Assembly: GCA_965218935.1 (NCBI GenBank)
Contig: CBDCMH010000001.1
Location: 556,244 to 620,243, forward strand
Source: JADFOI01 sp965218935
Lineage (GTDB): Bacteria > Acidobacteriota > UBA6911 > RPQK01 > JADFOI01
DNA: 64,000 bases
Direction: 5' to 3'
Shown here piece by piece: positions 25,526 through 32,722 of the stretch; the stretch's first letter is position 1; the number at the start of each line of letters is the position of its first letter. The notes under the pieces are model-generated. The model did no database searches, was not told the DNA's origin, and saw nothing but the letters and a program-made list of their open reading frames with translations. Made by a program: the position numbers and the translations under genes.

Positions 25526-26281
25526 ATGGGTTCAGAAACGTACCAGAAAGGCTCACTCCAGTATGTATACCAGGCTCGATCCGATGTGGGGCAGGTAAGA
25601 AGCAATAACGAAGACGCTTTGATTGAAGAACCCGCCATTGGATTGTTTGGAGTGTGCGATGGACTTGGAGGCCACGCTGCAGGAGAGGTCGCCAGTTCAA
25701 TCGCGGCGGAAACGTTAAGGGAATTCGCCCAGGACACGTCCGAGTCTCCTGATGAGACTCTTGAGTCAGGTATCCAGGAGGCCAACAGAAGAATTCTAAG
25801 TGACCAAGCTGCCAATCCTGAGCGCCGAGGAATGGGAACCACTGTCACTTCTCTCTGGCTGATGCCCGAAAACTCGGGATCCGGTTGGATTGGGCATGTG
25901 GGAGACAGTCGAATGTATTTGCAGCGGGGAGATACGTTCAAGCAGTTGACGGAGGACCACTCTCCCGTTTTTCGCCTTTTCAAGCAAGGGGTACTCACCA
26001 AAGATCAGATGCAACAGCATCCCCAGAAGAATTTGTTGGACCGGTCGCTGGGTGTGTTCCCCCAGGTGAAAGCGGACGTGCTCTCGGTCCCTTTGATCTC
26101 AGAAGACATCTTTTTGATTTGCACGGATGGATTGACTGACGCTCTTTCTGACCAGGAAATTCATTCTACTCTGACGACTTGTTCCATCAAGGACGCTGGT
26201 GACCAACTGACAGCGATGGCCAACGAAAAAGGGGGGCCGGATAATATCACCTTGGTGCTGGTACAGATTCTGGAGATCTGA
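25526..26281 (+). CDS. PP2C-family serine/threonine protein phosphatase
   Basis: A 251-aa metal-dependent phosphatase (Stp/PrpC type) acting on Ser/Thr-phosphorylated proteins. Metal-binding motifs are complete: VRSNNEDA, GVCDGLGGHAAGE, GHVGDSR, FLICTDGLTD and GGPDNITLVLV. It is cytosolic, with no signal peptide or membrane segment. No Ser/Thr kinase gene is adjacent. An AGAAAGA ribosome-binding-like sequence precedes the ATG. Confidence 0.94.
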   Translation: MGSETYQKGSLQYVYQARSDVGQVRSNNEDALIEEPAIGLFGVCDGLGGHAAGEVASSIAAETLREFAQDTSESPDETLESGIQEANRRILSDQAANPERRGMGTTVTSLWLMPENSGSGWIGHVGDSRMYLQRGDTFKQLTEDHSPVFRLFKQGVLTKDQMQQHPQKNLLDRSLGVFPQVKADVLSVPLISEDIFLICTDGLTDALSDQEIHSTLTTCSIKDAGDQLTAMANEKGGPDNITLVLVQILEI

Positions 26282-26296
26282 CAACACCGGCAGGGC

Positions 26297-26344
26297 GGAT
26301 GATTTCGCTGCTGCAGTAGAGAATTTATGAATAGTCCCGGCTCT
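26297..26344. repeat. Solitary left end of the dispersed repeat (copy B)
   Basis: Read on the minus strand from AGCCGGGACTATTCATAAAT into TTCTCTACTGCAGCAGCG, it matches the left end of copy A base for base at most positions. It abuts the TAG stop of the 42-aa ORF at 26343. Confidence 0.65.
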
Positions 26345-26471
26345 AGTTAGGACGGATTCCACAGGACCGGAGAAAGGCCTCATCCTCTTCAGTTAGCTTC
26401 CATCCTGCAGGGGGCTTCTTTTCATCCTCAGCTGCTTTGGTACGGCTGTTTTTCCTAGGTTCTTGGTTCAT
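26343..26471 (-). CDS. Small hypothetical protein, 42 aa
   Basis: ATG at 26471, TAG at 26343-26345. The product is charged, with a Lys/Glu-rich first half (KAAEDEKKPPAGWKLTEEDE) and an ordered-looking end (FLRSCGIRPN). A GAGGG sequence lies 7 nt before the ATG on the minus strand. It sits alone between two copies of the dispersed repeat. Coding is suggested by the ribosome-binding site and the way its stop abuts the repeat, as other genes here do; no family recognised. Confidence 0.4.
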   Translation of the reverse strand: MNQEPRKNSRTKAAEDEKKPPAGWKLTEEDEAFLRSCGIRPN

Positions 26472-26551
26472 ATCGTACCCTCATCGGGTTCTCCCCGATC
26501 GCTTCCATAGTTAATGATGCCAGGAGCCTCTGAAAGTTTTTAAAAATATAA

Positions 26552-26711
26552 CCGGGATTATGCATAGGTTTTCGTGACGAAGTGCCGCAGGCGCCGCGAT
26601 GACAAGGCGTGCGACGAGGAGCCCAAGGAAGGGGGTACCCGCTTGCGGGTCGCGCAGTCAGCGTGGATGATTGCGGCACTGTAGTAGACAATTCATGCAT
26701 ATTCCCGGGCT
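26552..26711. repeat. Complete dispersed repeat element (copy C, 160 bp)
   Basis: Starts CCGGGATTATGCATAGGT and ends, read inward, AGCCCGGGAATATGCATGAA. The inner part differs from copy A (extra GC-rich hairpin) while the ends agree, including the ACAGTGCCGC and GAAGTGCCGC flanks that can pair. The right end abuts the TAG stop of the SLOG-domain gene on the minus strand. Confidence 0.75.
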
Positions 26712-27159
26712 AGGACAGACACTCACTCAAGAACTGACAAGCCTCATCGTAGATGCCTGGGCTGCCACTCTCTCTTGTCCCCGCAACATTCAAAGTTCGA
26801 ATTTCGTACCGCTTCACCCAATCCAGCAGTATCCCAGGCAAGGAATCTTCACTCAGGTCGATGACCAGGCAGGGTTTGTGGGTTTTTTTGGCGAGTTCTA
26901 CCGTTAAGGCACTGCCCCCTGAAAGGGAACCTCTATAGAGAACCAGCGTTCCATCCGAGTCTCGCACGTTCCATTGAGTTCGCTGTGTGTAATCGGATGA
27001 GGGGGTCTCTTGGAGAGGATAGATTTCCTTCAGTGGTCCATCCTCGGCCCGCCGTTCGCGGGGACACCACCCACCGCAAGGAACTGCCAGCTTCAGAGCG
27101 ACGTCCAGAGCAGCTCTGTCCACGCCTGTCTGTCCACCCGAGACCACCTTCTCGATCAT
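26710..27159 (-). CDS. SLOG-fold protein (cpYpsA-like, 'putative molybdenum carrier')
   Basis: A 149-aa protein with the nucleotide-binding start VVSGGQTGVDRAALDVAL and the second glycine motif in LYRGSLSGGSALTVELA. This matches the family annotated as putative molybdenum carrier and, in the SLOG classification, cpYpsA. Such domains are thought to bind nucleotide-derived ligands; the molybdenum role is only inferred from one structure. Its ATG overlaps the stop of the upstream aspartokinase-like gene by 4 bp (ATGA), implying coupled translation. Confidence 0.8.
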   Translation of the reverse strand: MIEKVVSGGQTGVDRAALDVALKLAVPCGGWCPRERRAEDGPLKEIYPLQETPSSDYTQRTQWNVRDSDGTLVLYRGSLSGGSALTVELAKKTHKPCLVIDLSEDSLPGILLDWVKRYEIRTLNVAGTRESGSPGIYDEACQFLSECLS

Positions 27160-27752
27160 TCTTCTGTCGTGATCGATCGCAGTGAAAAGGGAATGACGGG
27201 GATGGTTCCGCCTCTGGACAAAAGCGAAATTTCCTCCTGAAAATCGGAGACGGTCTTTTCCTGGAGGCTCCCGGGCAGGTGAGCACTGCTGGCGAAATAG
27301 ACTTGCTGTCCACCAACGGGTTGTGCCTGAACGTCTTTCTCTTTAAGAGCCTGGGCCACGATGATGCAGCTTGCCCTTTCCGCGTACGATTGGAGAATCC
27401 TGCTTCCCTGGGAGCTGAGCTCACCGATGAGGTAAACGCCGTGTAGAAGGCTCGAGAACTCTTCGAAAAGTCCGGAGAGGAGATTTTGTGTTTCCGACCA
27501 CACGGCTTCAGAAGTGAGCTGTCGGGCTACCTGCATGTAAAAGGTTCTGGCTCCCTCAGCTATTGTGGAGGCGAGAACGAGATCTTGAGCGGCAGATTTT
27601 TCTCCAGCTTCCAGGAGACGTTGTTCCGTCTTTCCCATTCCTGCCACCAGAAGAAGAGGTTCATCCTGCCGGGAGTTCACGACAGATTCTACGGCTGCAG
27701 AGACTCCTGCCTCATCTTGAATAGCGGAACCTTCAAACTCCAGGATGACCAT
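27156..27752 (-). CDS. Truncated aspartokinase-like (amino acid kinase fold) protein
   Basis: 198 aa resembling the first two thirds of an aspartokinase catalytic domain: MVILEFEGSAIQDE aligns with the KFGGTSV start, LLVAGMGKTEQRLLEA with the SAMGKTTD region, and LLHGVYLIGELSSQGSRILQSYAERASCIIVAQAL with the E-L-(S/T) substrate helix. The catalytic Lys is replaced by Glu and the second Gly by Glu, and the TTLGRGGSDYTA ATP-binding segment and ACT domains are absent. Probably not a kinase. It overlaps the SLOG gene by 4 bp, so the two likely act together. Alternatively it is a decaying lysC fragment kept in frame. Confidence 0.65.
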   Translation of the reverse strand: MVILEFEGSAIQDEAGVSAAVESVVNSRQDEPLLLVAGMGKTEQRLLEAGEKSAAQDLVLASTIAEGARTFYMQVARQLTSEAVWSETQNLLSGLFEEFSSLLHGVYLIGELSSQGSRILQSYAERASCIIVAQALKEKDVQAQPVGGQQVYFASSAHLPGSLQEKTVSDFQEEISLLSRGGTIPVIPFSLRSITTEE

Positions 27753-27914
27753 ATGGGTTGATCATGCCACAATTCAACTGGAGTGACCAGGAGCGGGGCT
27801 CTGACCCATCGGCGGCGCATGAATCCTGCTCAAGATGGAGAGATTGGAAATTCGGAACGACTGGCATGCCCGGGACTACCCGCCCGCCCGCCCGACAGCC
27901 CGACAGTACAAACT
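27753..27914. other. Intergenic, GC-rich
   Basis: 162 bp between the SDR stop and the aspartokinase-like start. Contains a short CCCGCCCGCCCGCCCGACAG tract. I see no gene or clear regulatory site. Confidence 0.5.
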
Positions 27915-28682
27915 CTATCGGGGACCCATTCGCAACGCCCCGTCCAGACGAATGGTCTCACCATTGAGGGTGACGTTTTCGACGATGTGCTGGACAAGAG
28001 CCGCATACTCATCGGGGCGGCCCAATCGAGGGGGAAAGGGAACTTGTTCCCCGAGCGAGATCCGCGCCCGTTCTGGGAGTCCGGCTAGTAGAGGGGTGTC
28101 AAAAATGCCGGGAGCAATACTGATGACGCGGATGCCCTGACGGGAGAGTTCTCGGGCCGCTGGCAAGGTCAGGGACACAATCCCGCCCTTTGAGGCGGAA
28201 TAGGCCGCCTGACCGATCTGTCCTTCAAAAGCTGCCACGGAAGCGGTGTTGACGATGACCCCCCGTTCCCCCTCTTTAGTTGGCTGATTTTGTCCCATGC
28301 CTGCAGCGGTCAAGCGAAGAGCGTTAAAAGTGCCGATGAGGTTGACCTGAATGACCCGGTTAAAGTGCTCCAAATCGTGGGGTCCGGTTCGGCCCAGGAT
28401 CTTTTCGGCGATGGCAATGCCCGCGCAGTTGACCAGAATGTGAACGCCACCGTGCTGGTTGACTGCGCCCTCAACCGCCCTTTTGACGGATGCGTCCTGG
28501 GTGACATCGGTTTCGATAAACAGTGCTCTTTCACCCAACTCGCCTTTCAATGCTTCCCCCGCCTCCTGGTTCAAGTCGGCGATGAGCACCTTGGCGCCCA
28601 GGGAGTGAAGCTTTCGCACCGTGGCTGAGCCCAATCCTGAGGCTCCTCCTGTAACCATTGCGCTATTTCCATCGATGAGCAT
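27915..28682 (-). CDS. SDR-family 3-hydroxyacyl-CoA dehydrogenase-like oxidoreductase
   Basis: A 255-aa short-chain dehydrogenase. TGGASGLG is the NAD(P) glycine motif, Asp in IADLNQEAGEAL favours NAD, NCAG follows, and the catalytic Ser, Tyr and Lys are in NTASVAAFEGQIGQAAYSASKGG. Its pattern resembles type 2 3-hydroxyacyl-CoA dehydrogenases (HSD17B10-like). The frame is open to a TTG at 28718, but that codon lies within the -35 sequence; ATG 28682 is the better start, 7 nt after TATAAC. Divergent from msrB. Confidence 0.88.
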   Translation of the reverse strand: MLIDGNSAMVTGGASGLGSATVRKLHSLGAKVLIADLNQEAGEALKGELGERALFIETDVTQDASVKRAVEGAVNQHGGVHILVNCAGIAIAEKILGRTGPHDLEHFNRVIQVNLIGTFNALRLTAAGMGQNQPTKEGERGVIVNTASVAAFEGQIGQAAYSASKGGIVSLTLPAARELSRQGIRVISIAPGIFDTPLLAGLPERARISLGEQVPFPPRLGRPDEYAALVQHIVENVTLNGETIRLDGALRMGPR

Positions 28683-28689
28683 GAGAAAG

Positions 28690-28718
28690 GTTATAAGAGA
28701 GAAAATGTGGAAACTCAA
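28690..28718 (-). promoter_or_regulatory. Promoter of the SDR gene
   Basis: On the minus strand TTGAGT (28718-28713), a 17-bp spacer and TATAAC (28695-28690), then 7 nt to the ATG at 28682. This is a good sigma-70-type match and implies a leaderless or very short leader transcript. Confidence 0.6.
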
Positions 28719-28761
28719 TAAATACTTGTGTAATGGGCACTCTTTAGAGATGATTTACTCA

Positions 28762-29157
28762 ATGTCGGACAAGATATCGAAAACTGAACAAGAATGGAAA
28801 CAACAGCTGACGCCTGAAGAGTTTGAAGTTTGCCGCAATAAGGGTACAGAAGCGCCCTTCTCTGGGAAATATTGGGATTGTAAAGAAGAGGGGATTTATC
28901 GTTGCGCCGGTTGTGGCAACGAGCTGTTCAGTGCAGACACTAAGTTTGATTCCGGCACAGGTTGGCCGAGCTTCTGGGCGCCCATCTCAGAAGAGGGCGT
29001 GAGTACGGAAATGGATGACAGTCTCCACATGCGTAGAACCGAAGCGCTGTGCAGCAAATGTGATGCTCACCTCGGTCACGTGTTCCCCGATGGACCTCAA
29101 CCGACCGGACAGCGCTACTGTATCAACTCCGTCAGCCTCAAGCTGGACAAGGATTAG
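28762..29157 (+). CDS. msrB: Peptide-methionine (R)-S-oxide reductase MsrB
   Basis: Reduces the R form of methionine sulfoxide. The 131-aa enzyme has two zinc CxxC pairs (CAGCGNELF and CSKCDAHLGHVF), the GTGWPSFW substrate loop and the catalytic Cys in RYCINSVSLKL. The frame is open from 28621 over the divergent SDR gene; ATG 28762 (MSDKISKTEQEW) is the usual MsrB start, and the ATG at 28750 is an alternative. No signal peptide, so cytosolic. Confidence 0.94.
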   Translation: MSDKISKTEQEWKQQLTPEEFEVCRNKGTEAPFSGKYWDCKEEGIYRCAGCGNELFSADTKFDSGTGWPSFWAPISEEGVSTEMDDSLHMRRTEALCSKCDAHLGHVFPDGPQPTGQRYCINSVSLKLDKD

Positions 29158-29229
29158 CGCGCGAAGCGCGCTTCGCGCTCCCGTGCTGTTGTGCTGTCGG
29201 CAGAGCGGCAGGCCTGTAGACTGTCTCAG

Positions 29230-29492
29230 GTGCCGAATTCGCTTCGGATGTACCTGGGTTCGACCATCGGCAGCAAGGAAGGCTTGGCCCATCTCATGCT
29301 GGCCAGGAGGCCCACGTGGCGGTGGCGCCCGGAATCGGATTCGGTGACCTGAGAGAGGGCTATGTGCGAATAGCCATGGTGGAGAATGAGCACCGGCTGC
29401 GTCAGGCCGTGCGAAATATTCGCCGCTGCTTGGACAAACTCCAGCCCAGCGATCCACAGCTGGAACTGCAACAGATTAGGTTGGAGAGTTAA
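29230..29492 (+). pseudogene. Internally deleted class I aminotransferase remnant
   Basis: Two fragments of one gene are visible. At 29248-29290 the codons read STIGSKEGLAHLMLA, a motif found near residue 100 of alanine/LL-diaminopimelate-type aminotransferases. After a frame change, the codons from about 29305 to the TAA at 29490-29492 read EAHVAVAPGIGFGDL, then REGYVRIAMVENEHRLRQAV, the family C-terminus. About 200 central codons are missing. It is a dead relic between msrB and korA. Confidence 0.6.
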
Positions 29493-29772
29493 TCCGAACT
29501 CCACCCACCGGATTTCAGGAAACAACTTCCCCTTCAGATACCCCATAACCTTGTTTGTGGCCCACAACCGGCGCCCGGCGGGTTTGCCAAATGGGATTGA
29601 AACCTAGTAACATGGGTCCCGTGAGGAGCAGGAGTCCGGAGGCTGGGCGTAGGCAGTATGTGGGCAAGGAGGATACCCAACCTCTGTAAGCTGTGCTCAA
29701 TCAATCGCGTACCAGAGAAGTAAAATTGGCCCGGAGCGGAGCTTATCCTCGAGCCAAAAGAGGAGAGACTTT
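29493..29772. other. Intergenic before korA
   Basis: 280 bp. A Shine-Dalgarno (GAGGAGAGA) lies just before the korA ATG. The rest, including a CGCGC-rich tract further upstream at 29157-29180, shows no gene I can support. Confidence 0.4.
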
Positions 29773-31548
29773 ATGACCTCAGAAAAGTTTGGTTTGGTCC
29801 TCAGTATTGGAGGTGCGGCCGGACAGGGGATCGCAACCCCCGGCAATATTCTTGCCCGAATAGTCGTTCGCCGTGGTTTGCACCTTTATGCCTACAACGC
29901 CTATCAATCGATTATCCGTGGCGGGCACATTTTTCTCACTGTGCGGGTCAGCGACCAGAAAATTCACAGCCACGGGGATAAACTGGACCTGTTGTTGTGC
30001 CTGAATCAGGACACCATGAATCGGCACCTGGGGCTGATGGGGTCGGGCAGCCGGGTGGTCTTTAACAGCGATACCATCCAGCCCGGTCAAGCCCAAAAAG
30101 GTGCCCACTTGTGCCCGATACCGGTTACCGAGTTGAGCGGTGGGGGAAGGCTGGTTCAGAACACCGTTGCCCTGGGGACCATCGTCTCTTTACTGGGGCT
30201 GGATTTCCAGGTTCTTGAGGATGCCCTGACCCTTCAATTCAAGCGAAAGGGCCAGGAACTGGTCGACCAGAACGTCACTGCAGCCCGCGCCGGATTTGAT
30301 CACGCACAGGAGAACTTCGAGCCTTTCGCCGAGCCCCTCCCCACGGGCCCCAAACCGCAGGCTGTCTGGACAGGTAATGAGGCTCTGGCGATGGGGGGAG
30401 CCGCCGCAGGGGTCAAATTTTACTGTGCTTATCCGATGAGTCCTGCCACCGGAGTACTCCATTGGATGGCCAAGAATGCCCGCGATCTGGGAATCATGGT
30501 TCGACAGGTGGAGGACGAAATCGGTGTGGCCAATATGGCCGTGGGAGCAGGGCATGCGGGTTGCCGGAGCATGTGTGCGACTTCCGGCGGCGGGTTCGCA
30601 TTGATGACCGAAGCCATCGGCATGGCGGGAATGATGGAGGTTCCCGTGGTCTTTATCGACGTTCAGCGTGCCGGTCCCTCCACGGGTGTGCCCACCAAAA
30701 CCGAGCAGGGGGATTTGTGGCAGGTGCTGGGCGCCAGCCAGGGAGACTTCGAGCGTTTCATCGTGGCCCCCAAAAATGCTCTGGATGCCTTTAATACGAT
30801 TCCTGAGCTTTTTAACCTGGTGGACAAATATCAGTGCCCCGGTATTGTCATTTCCGATCTGCTGATCTCAGAAGGTACGTTTAGCGTTGATCCAGACGAT
30901 ATGGACCTGCATCCGGAGATCGATCGAGGTGAGTTGATTGATACCCCCTCCCAGGGCAACGGCTACATGCGCTACAAGAATACGGAAAGCGGGATCTCTC
31001 CACGCGCCTTGCCCGGCCTGGAGGGTTACGTCCACGTCGTGGCCACGGACGAGCACGACGAAGACAGTATCTTGATCAGCGACGAGTTTACCAATCCCCA
31101 CAAGCGCCGGATGATGGTTGAAAAACGGGCCCGAAAGTTCAAAGACATCGAGAAAGCCATTGCAACGCCGCAGTTAGAGGGTCCGGAGGATGCCCAGGTC
31201 ACACTCATCGGATGGGGATCCACTCACGGTGTCATCAAAGAGGCAGTGGAGCAGCTAAACCTCCAGGGGATTGCCGCCAATCAGCTTACCATCAAATGGA
31301 TCGTTCCCCTTCACGCTCAGGCGGTGAGCGAGATCGTGTCCCGCTCGAAAAAGACGATTATTGTCGAGAACAATTACTCCGGCCAATTCTATCGCTATCT
31401 GCGCAGTGAGACCGGACTAAGCGTCGACGGACACATCCGCAAATACGATGGTGAGCCCTTTATGCCCCACCACATTGTTGAAGGTGTGATGGAGCAGCTG
31501 GCCGGGACGGTCGATCATTCCGTGCCCATTCAGGAAATTATGGTTTAG
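29773..31548 (+). CDS. korA: 2-oxoacid:ferredoxin oxidoreductase subunit alpha (gamma-alpha fusion)
   Basis: A 591-aa subunit of a 2-oxoglutarate-type ferredoxin oxidoreductase. Residues 1 to about 190 are the gamma domain (SIGGAAGQGIATPGNILAR and YNAYQSIIRGGHIF), followed by the alpha pyrimidine-binding domain (ALAMGGAAAGVKFYCAYPMSP, RQVEDEIGVANMAVGAGHAG, TSGGGFALMTEAIGMAG) and a transketolase-C-like domain (VTLIGWGSTHGVIKEAVEQL). With KorB it oxidatively decarboxylates a 2-oxoacid to acyl-CoA with reduced ferredoxin, or runs in reverse. korB starts 52 bp downstream behind its own GAGGTGAGG. Confidence 0.92.
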   Translation: MTSEKFGLVLSIGGAAGQGIATPGNILARIVVRRGLHLYAYNAYQSIIRGGHIFLTVRVSDQKIHSHGDKLDLLLCLNQDTMNRHLGLMGSGSRVVFNSDTIQPGQAQKGAHLCPIPVTELSGGGRLVQNTVALGTIVSLLGLDFQVLEDALTLQFKRKGQELVDQNVTAARAGFDHAQENFEPFAEPLPTGPKPQAVWTGNEALAMGGAAAGVKFYCAYPMSPATGVLHWMAKNARDLGIMVRQVEDEIGVANMAVGAGHAGCRSMCATSGGGFALMTEAIGMAGMMEVPVVFIDVQRAGPSTGVPTKTEQGDLWQVLGASQGDFERFIVAPKNALDAFNTIPELFNLVDKYQCPGIVISDLLISEGTFSVDPDDMDLHPEIDRGELIDTPSQGNGYMRYKNTESGISPRALPGLEGYVHVVATDEHDEDSILISDEFTNPHKRRMMVEKRARKFKDIEKAIATPQLEGPEDAQVTLIGWGSTHGVIKEAVEQLNLQGIAANQLTIKWIVPLHAQAVSEIVSRSKKTIIVENNYSGQFYRYLRSETGLSVDGHIRKYDGEPFMPHHIVEGVMEQLAGTVDHSVPIQEIMV

Positions 31549-31600
31549 TGTCTCGTCCCAGGAATACCATGACATTTTCACACTTGAAAGAGGTGAGGAT

Positions 31601-32515
31601 ATGACGATTGGAGATACGACACAGGATAGACCGGACCAGCCGGCTGCCTCATTGCAGGCGAAGGATTTTAAGGGGCCCGTTGATCCTGACTGGTGCCCGG
31701 GCTGTGGCGATTTTGGAGTCCTGAAGGGCCTTCAGAAAGCCTGTGCGGAGTTGGGCCTCCTGCCCCACCAGATTGTGACCGTGAGTGGGATCGGCTGCTC
31801 CTCTAATCTCCCCGGTTACATCAATGCTTATGGGATGCATACCCTTCATGGCCGGGCATTGGCCGTGGCCACCGGTGTTCAGATGGCGAACCACGAGCTC
31901 ACCGTTATCGCGACGGGTGGAGATGGGGATGGATACGGCATTGGGGGAAACCATTTTGTGCACACCGCTCGTCGAAACGTGGACTTGACCTATATCGTCA
32001 TGAACAATCAGATTTATGGCCTGACCACCGGACAGATCTCTCCTACCAGCTCCGCGAATATGAAGACCAAAAGTACCCCTTTCGGCAGCGTGGAGATGCC
32101 GGTTAATCCGATCACCTCGGCCATCATGAACGGAGCGACTTTCGTGGCTCGCGGCTTCAGCGGAGATGGCAAGCATCTGGTGGAGCTCATGAAGAAGGCA
32201 ATCCAGCATAAGGGTTTTTCGCTGGTCGACATCTTCAGTCCGTGTGTCACCTTCAACCATGACAACGACTACAAATTTTTCAAACCACGCGTCAAGAAAC
32301 TCGAAGACGAAGGCCACGACACCAGCGATTGGAAAGGCGCCTGCGAGAAAGCCCTGATGTGGGGAGATACCATCTACACGGGACTGTTCCTGCAAAAGGA
32401 GGCACCGACTCTGAGCCAATTGGAACCTGTTCTGGATGAGGGGGGAGCCCTGGCCTATCGACCTTTGGGGCTTACCCAGGAGCAAAGTCAGAAGATCATC
32501 AAAGGGATGATGTAG
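31601..32515 (+). CDS. korB: 2-oxoacid:ferredoxin oxidoreductase subunit beta
   Basis: A 304-aa TPP-binding subunit. WCPGCGDFGVLKGLQKA at the start, GIGCSSNLPGY, the TPP/Mg motif GGDGDGYGIGGNHF with NNQIYGLTTGQISPTS, and conserved Cys residues expected to ligate an iron-sulfur cluster are present. It completes KorAB with the preceding gene. There is no separate ferredoxin-like delta subunit nearby, as usual for two-subunit enzymes. Confidence 0.93.
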   Translation: MTIGDTTQDRPDQPAASLQAKDFKGPVDPDWCPGCGDFGVLKGLQKACAELGLLPHQIVTVSGIGCSSNLPGYINAYGMHTLHGRALAVATGVQMANHELTVIATGGDGDGYGIGGNHFVHTARRNVDLTYIVMNNQIYGLTTGQISPTSSANMKTKSTPFGSVEMPVNPITSAIMNGATFVARGFSGDGKHLVELMKKAIQHKGFSLVDIFSPCVTFNHDNDYKFFKPRVKKLEDEGHDTSDWKGACEKALMWGDTIYTGLFLQKEAPTLSQLEPVLDEGGALAYRPLGLTQEQSQKIIKGMM

Positions 32516-32620
32516 CGCGTTCTACATTCAGCATTTTTCCTGATTCGCCCGCCTGAACGTCATTATGTTAGCTCGGTCTTGGCGTGATCCCATTTGGGCA
32601 TGCCGTGGAAGAAACAGCAC

Positions 32621-32644
32621 CCCATAACATAATTATGTTATGGG
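32621..32644. repeat. Perfect 24-bp palindrome
   Basis: CCCATAACATAA followed by its exact complement TTATGTTATGGG. It lies between korB and the DUF1501 gene, whose stops converge here. A related CATTATGTTAGC occurs about 60 bp upstream. Could be a terminator hairpin, a protein-binding site or a mobile-repeat end; no T-run follows. Confidence 0.7.
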
Positions 32645-32722
32645 CGATTTTGCCCGCTTTTCTTGTCTCTTGTCAGCTGTCAGTGGCTTCTGCCAGTCTA
32701 TCTTGTCTGCGGTCTGTTCTTC

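Noticed and set aside
29600..29625. GATTGAAAC sequence resembling the end of a CRISPR repeat
   Set aside because: Occurs once, with no spaced repeats or cas genes nearby.
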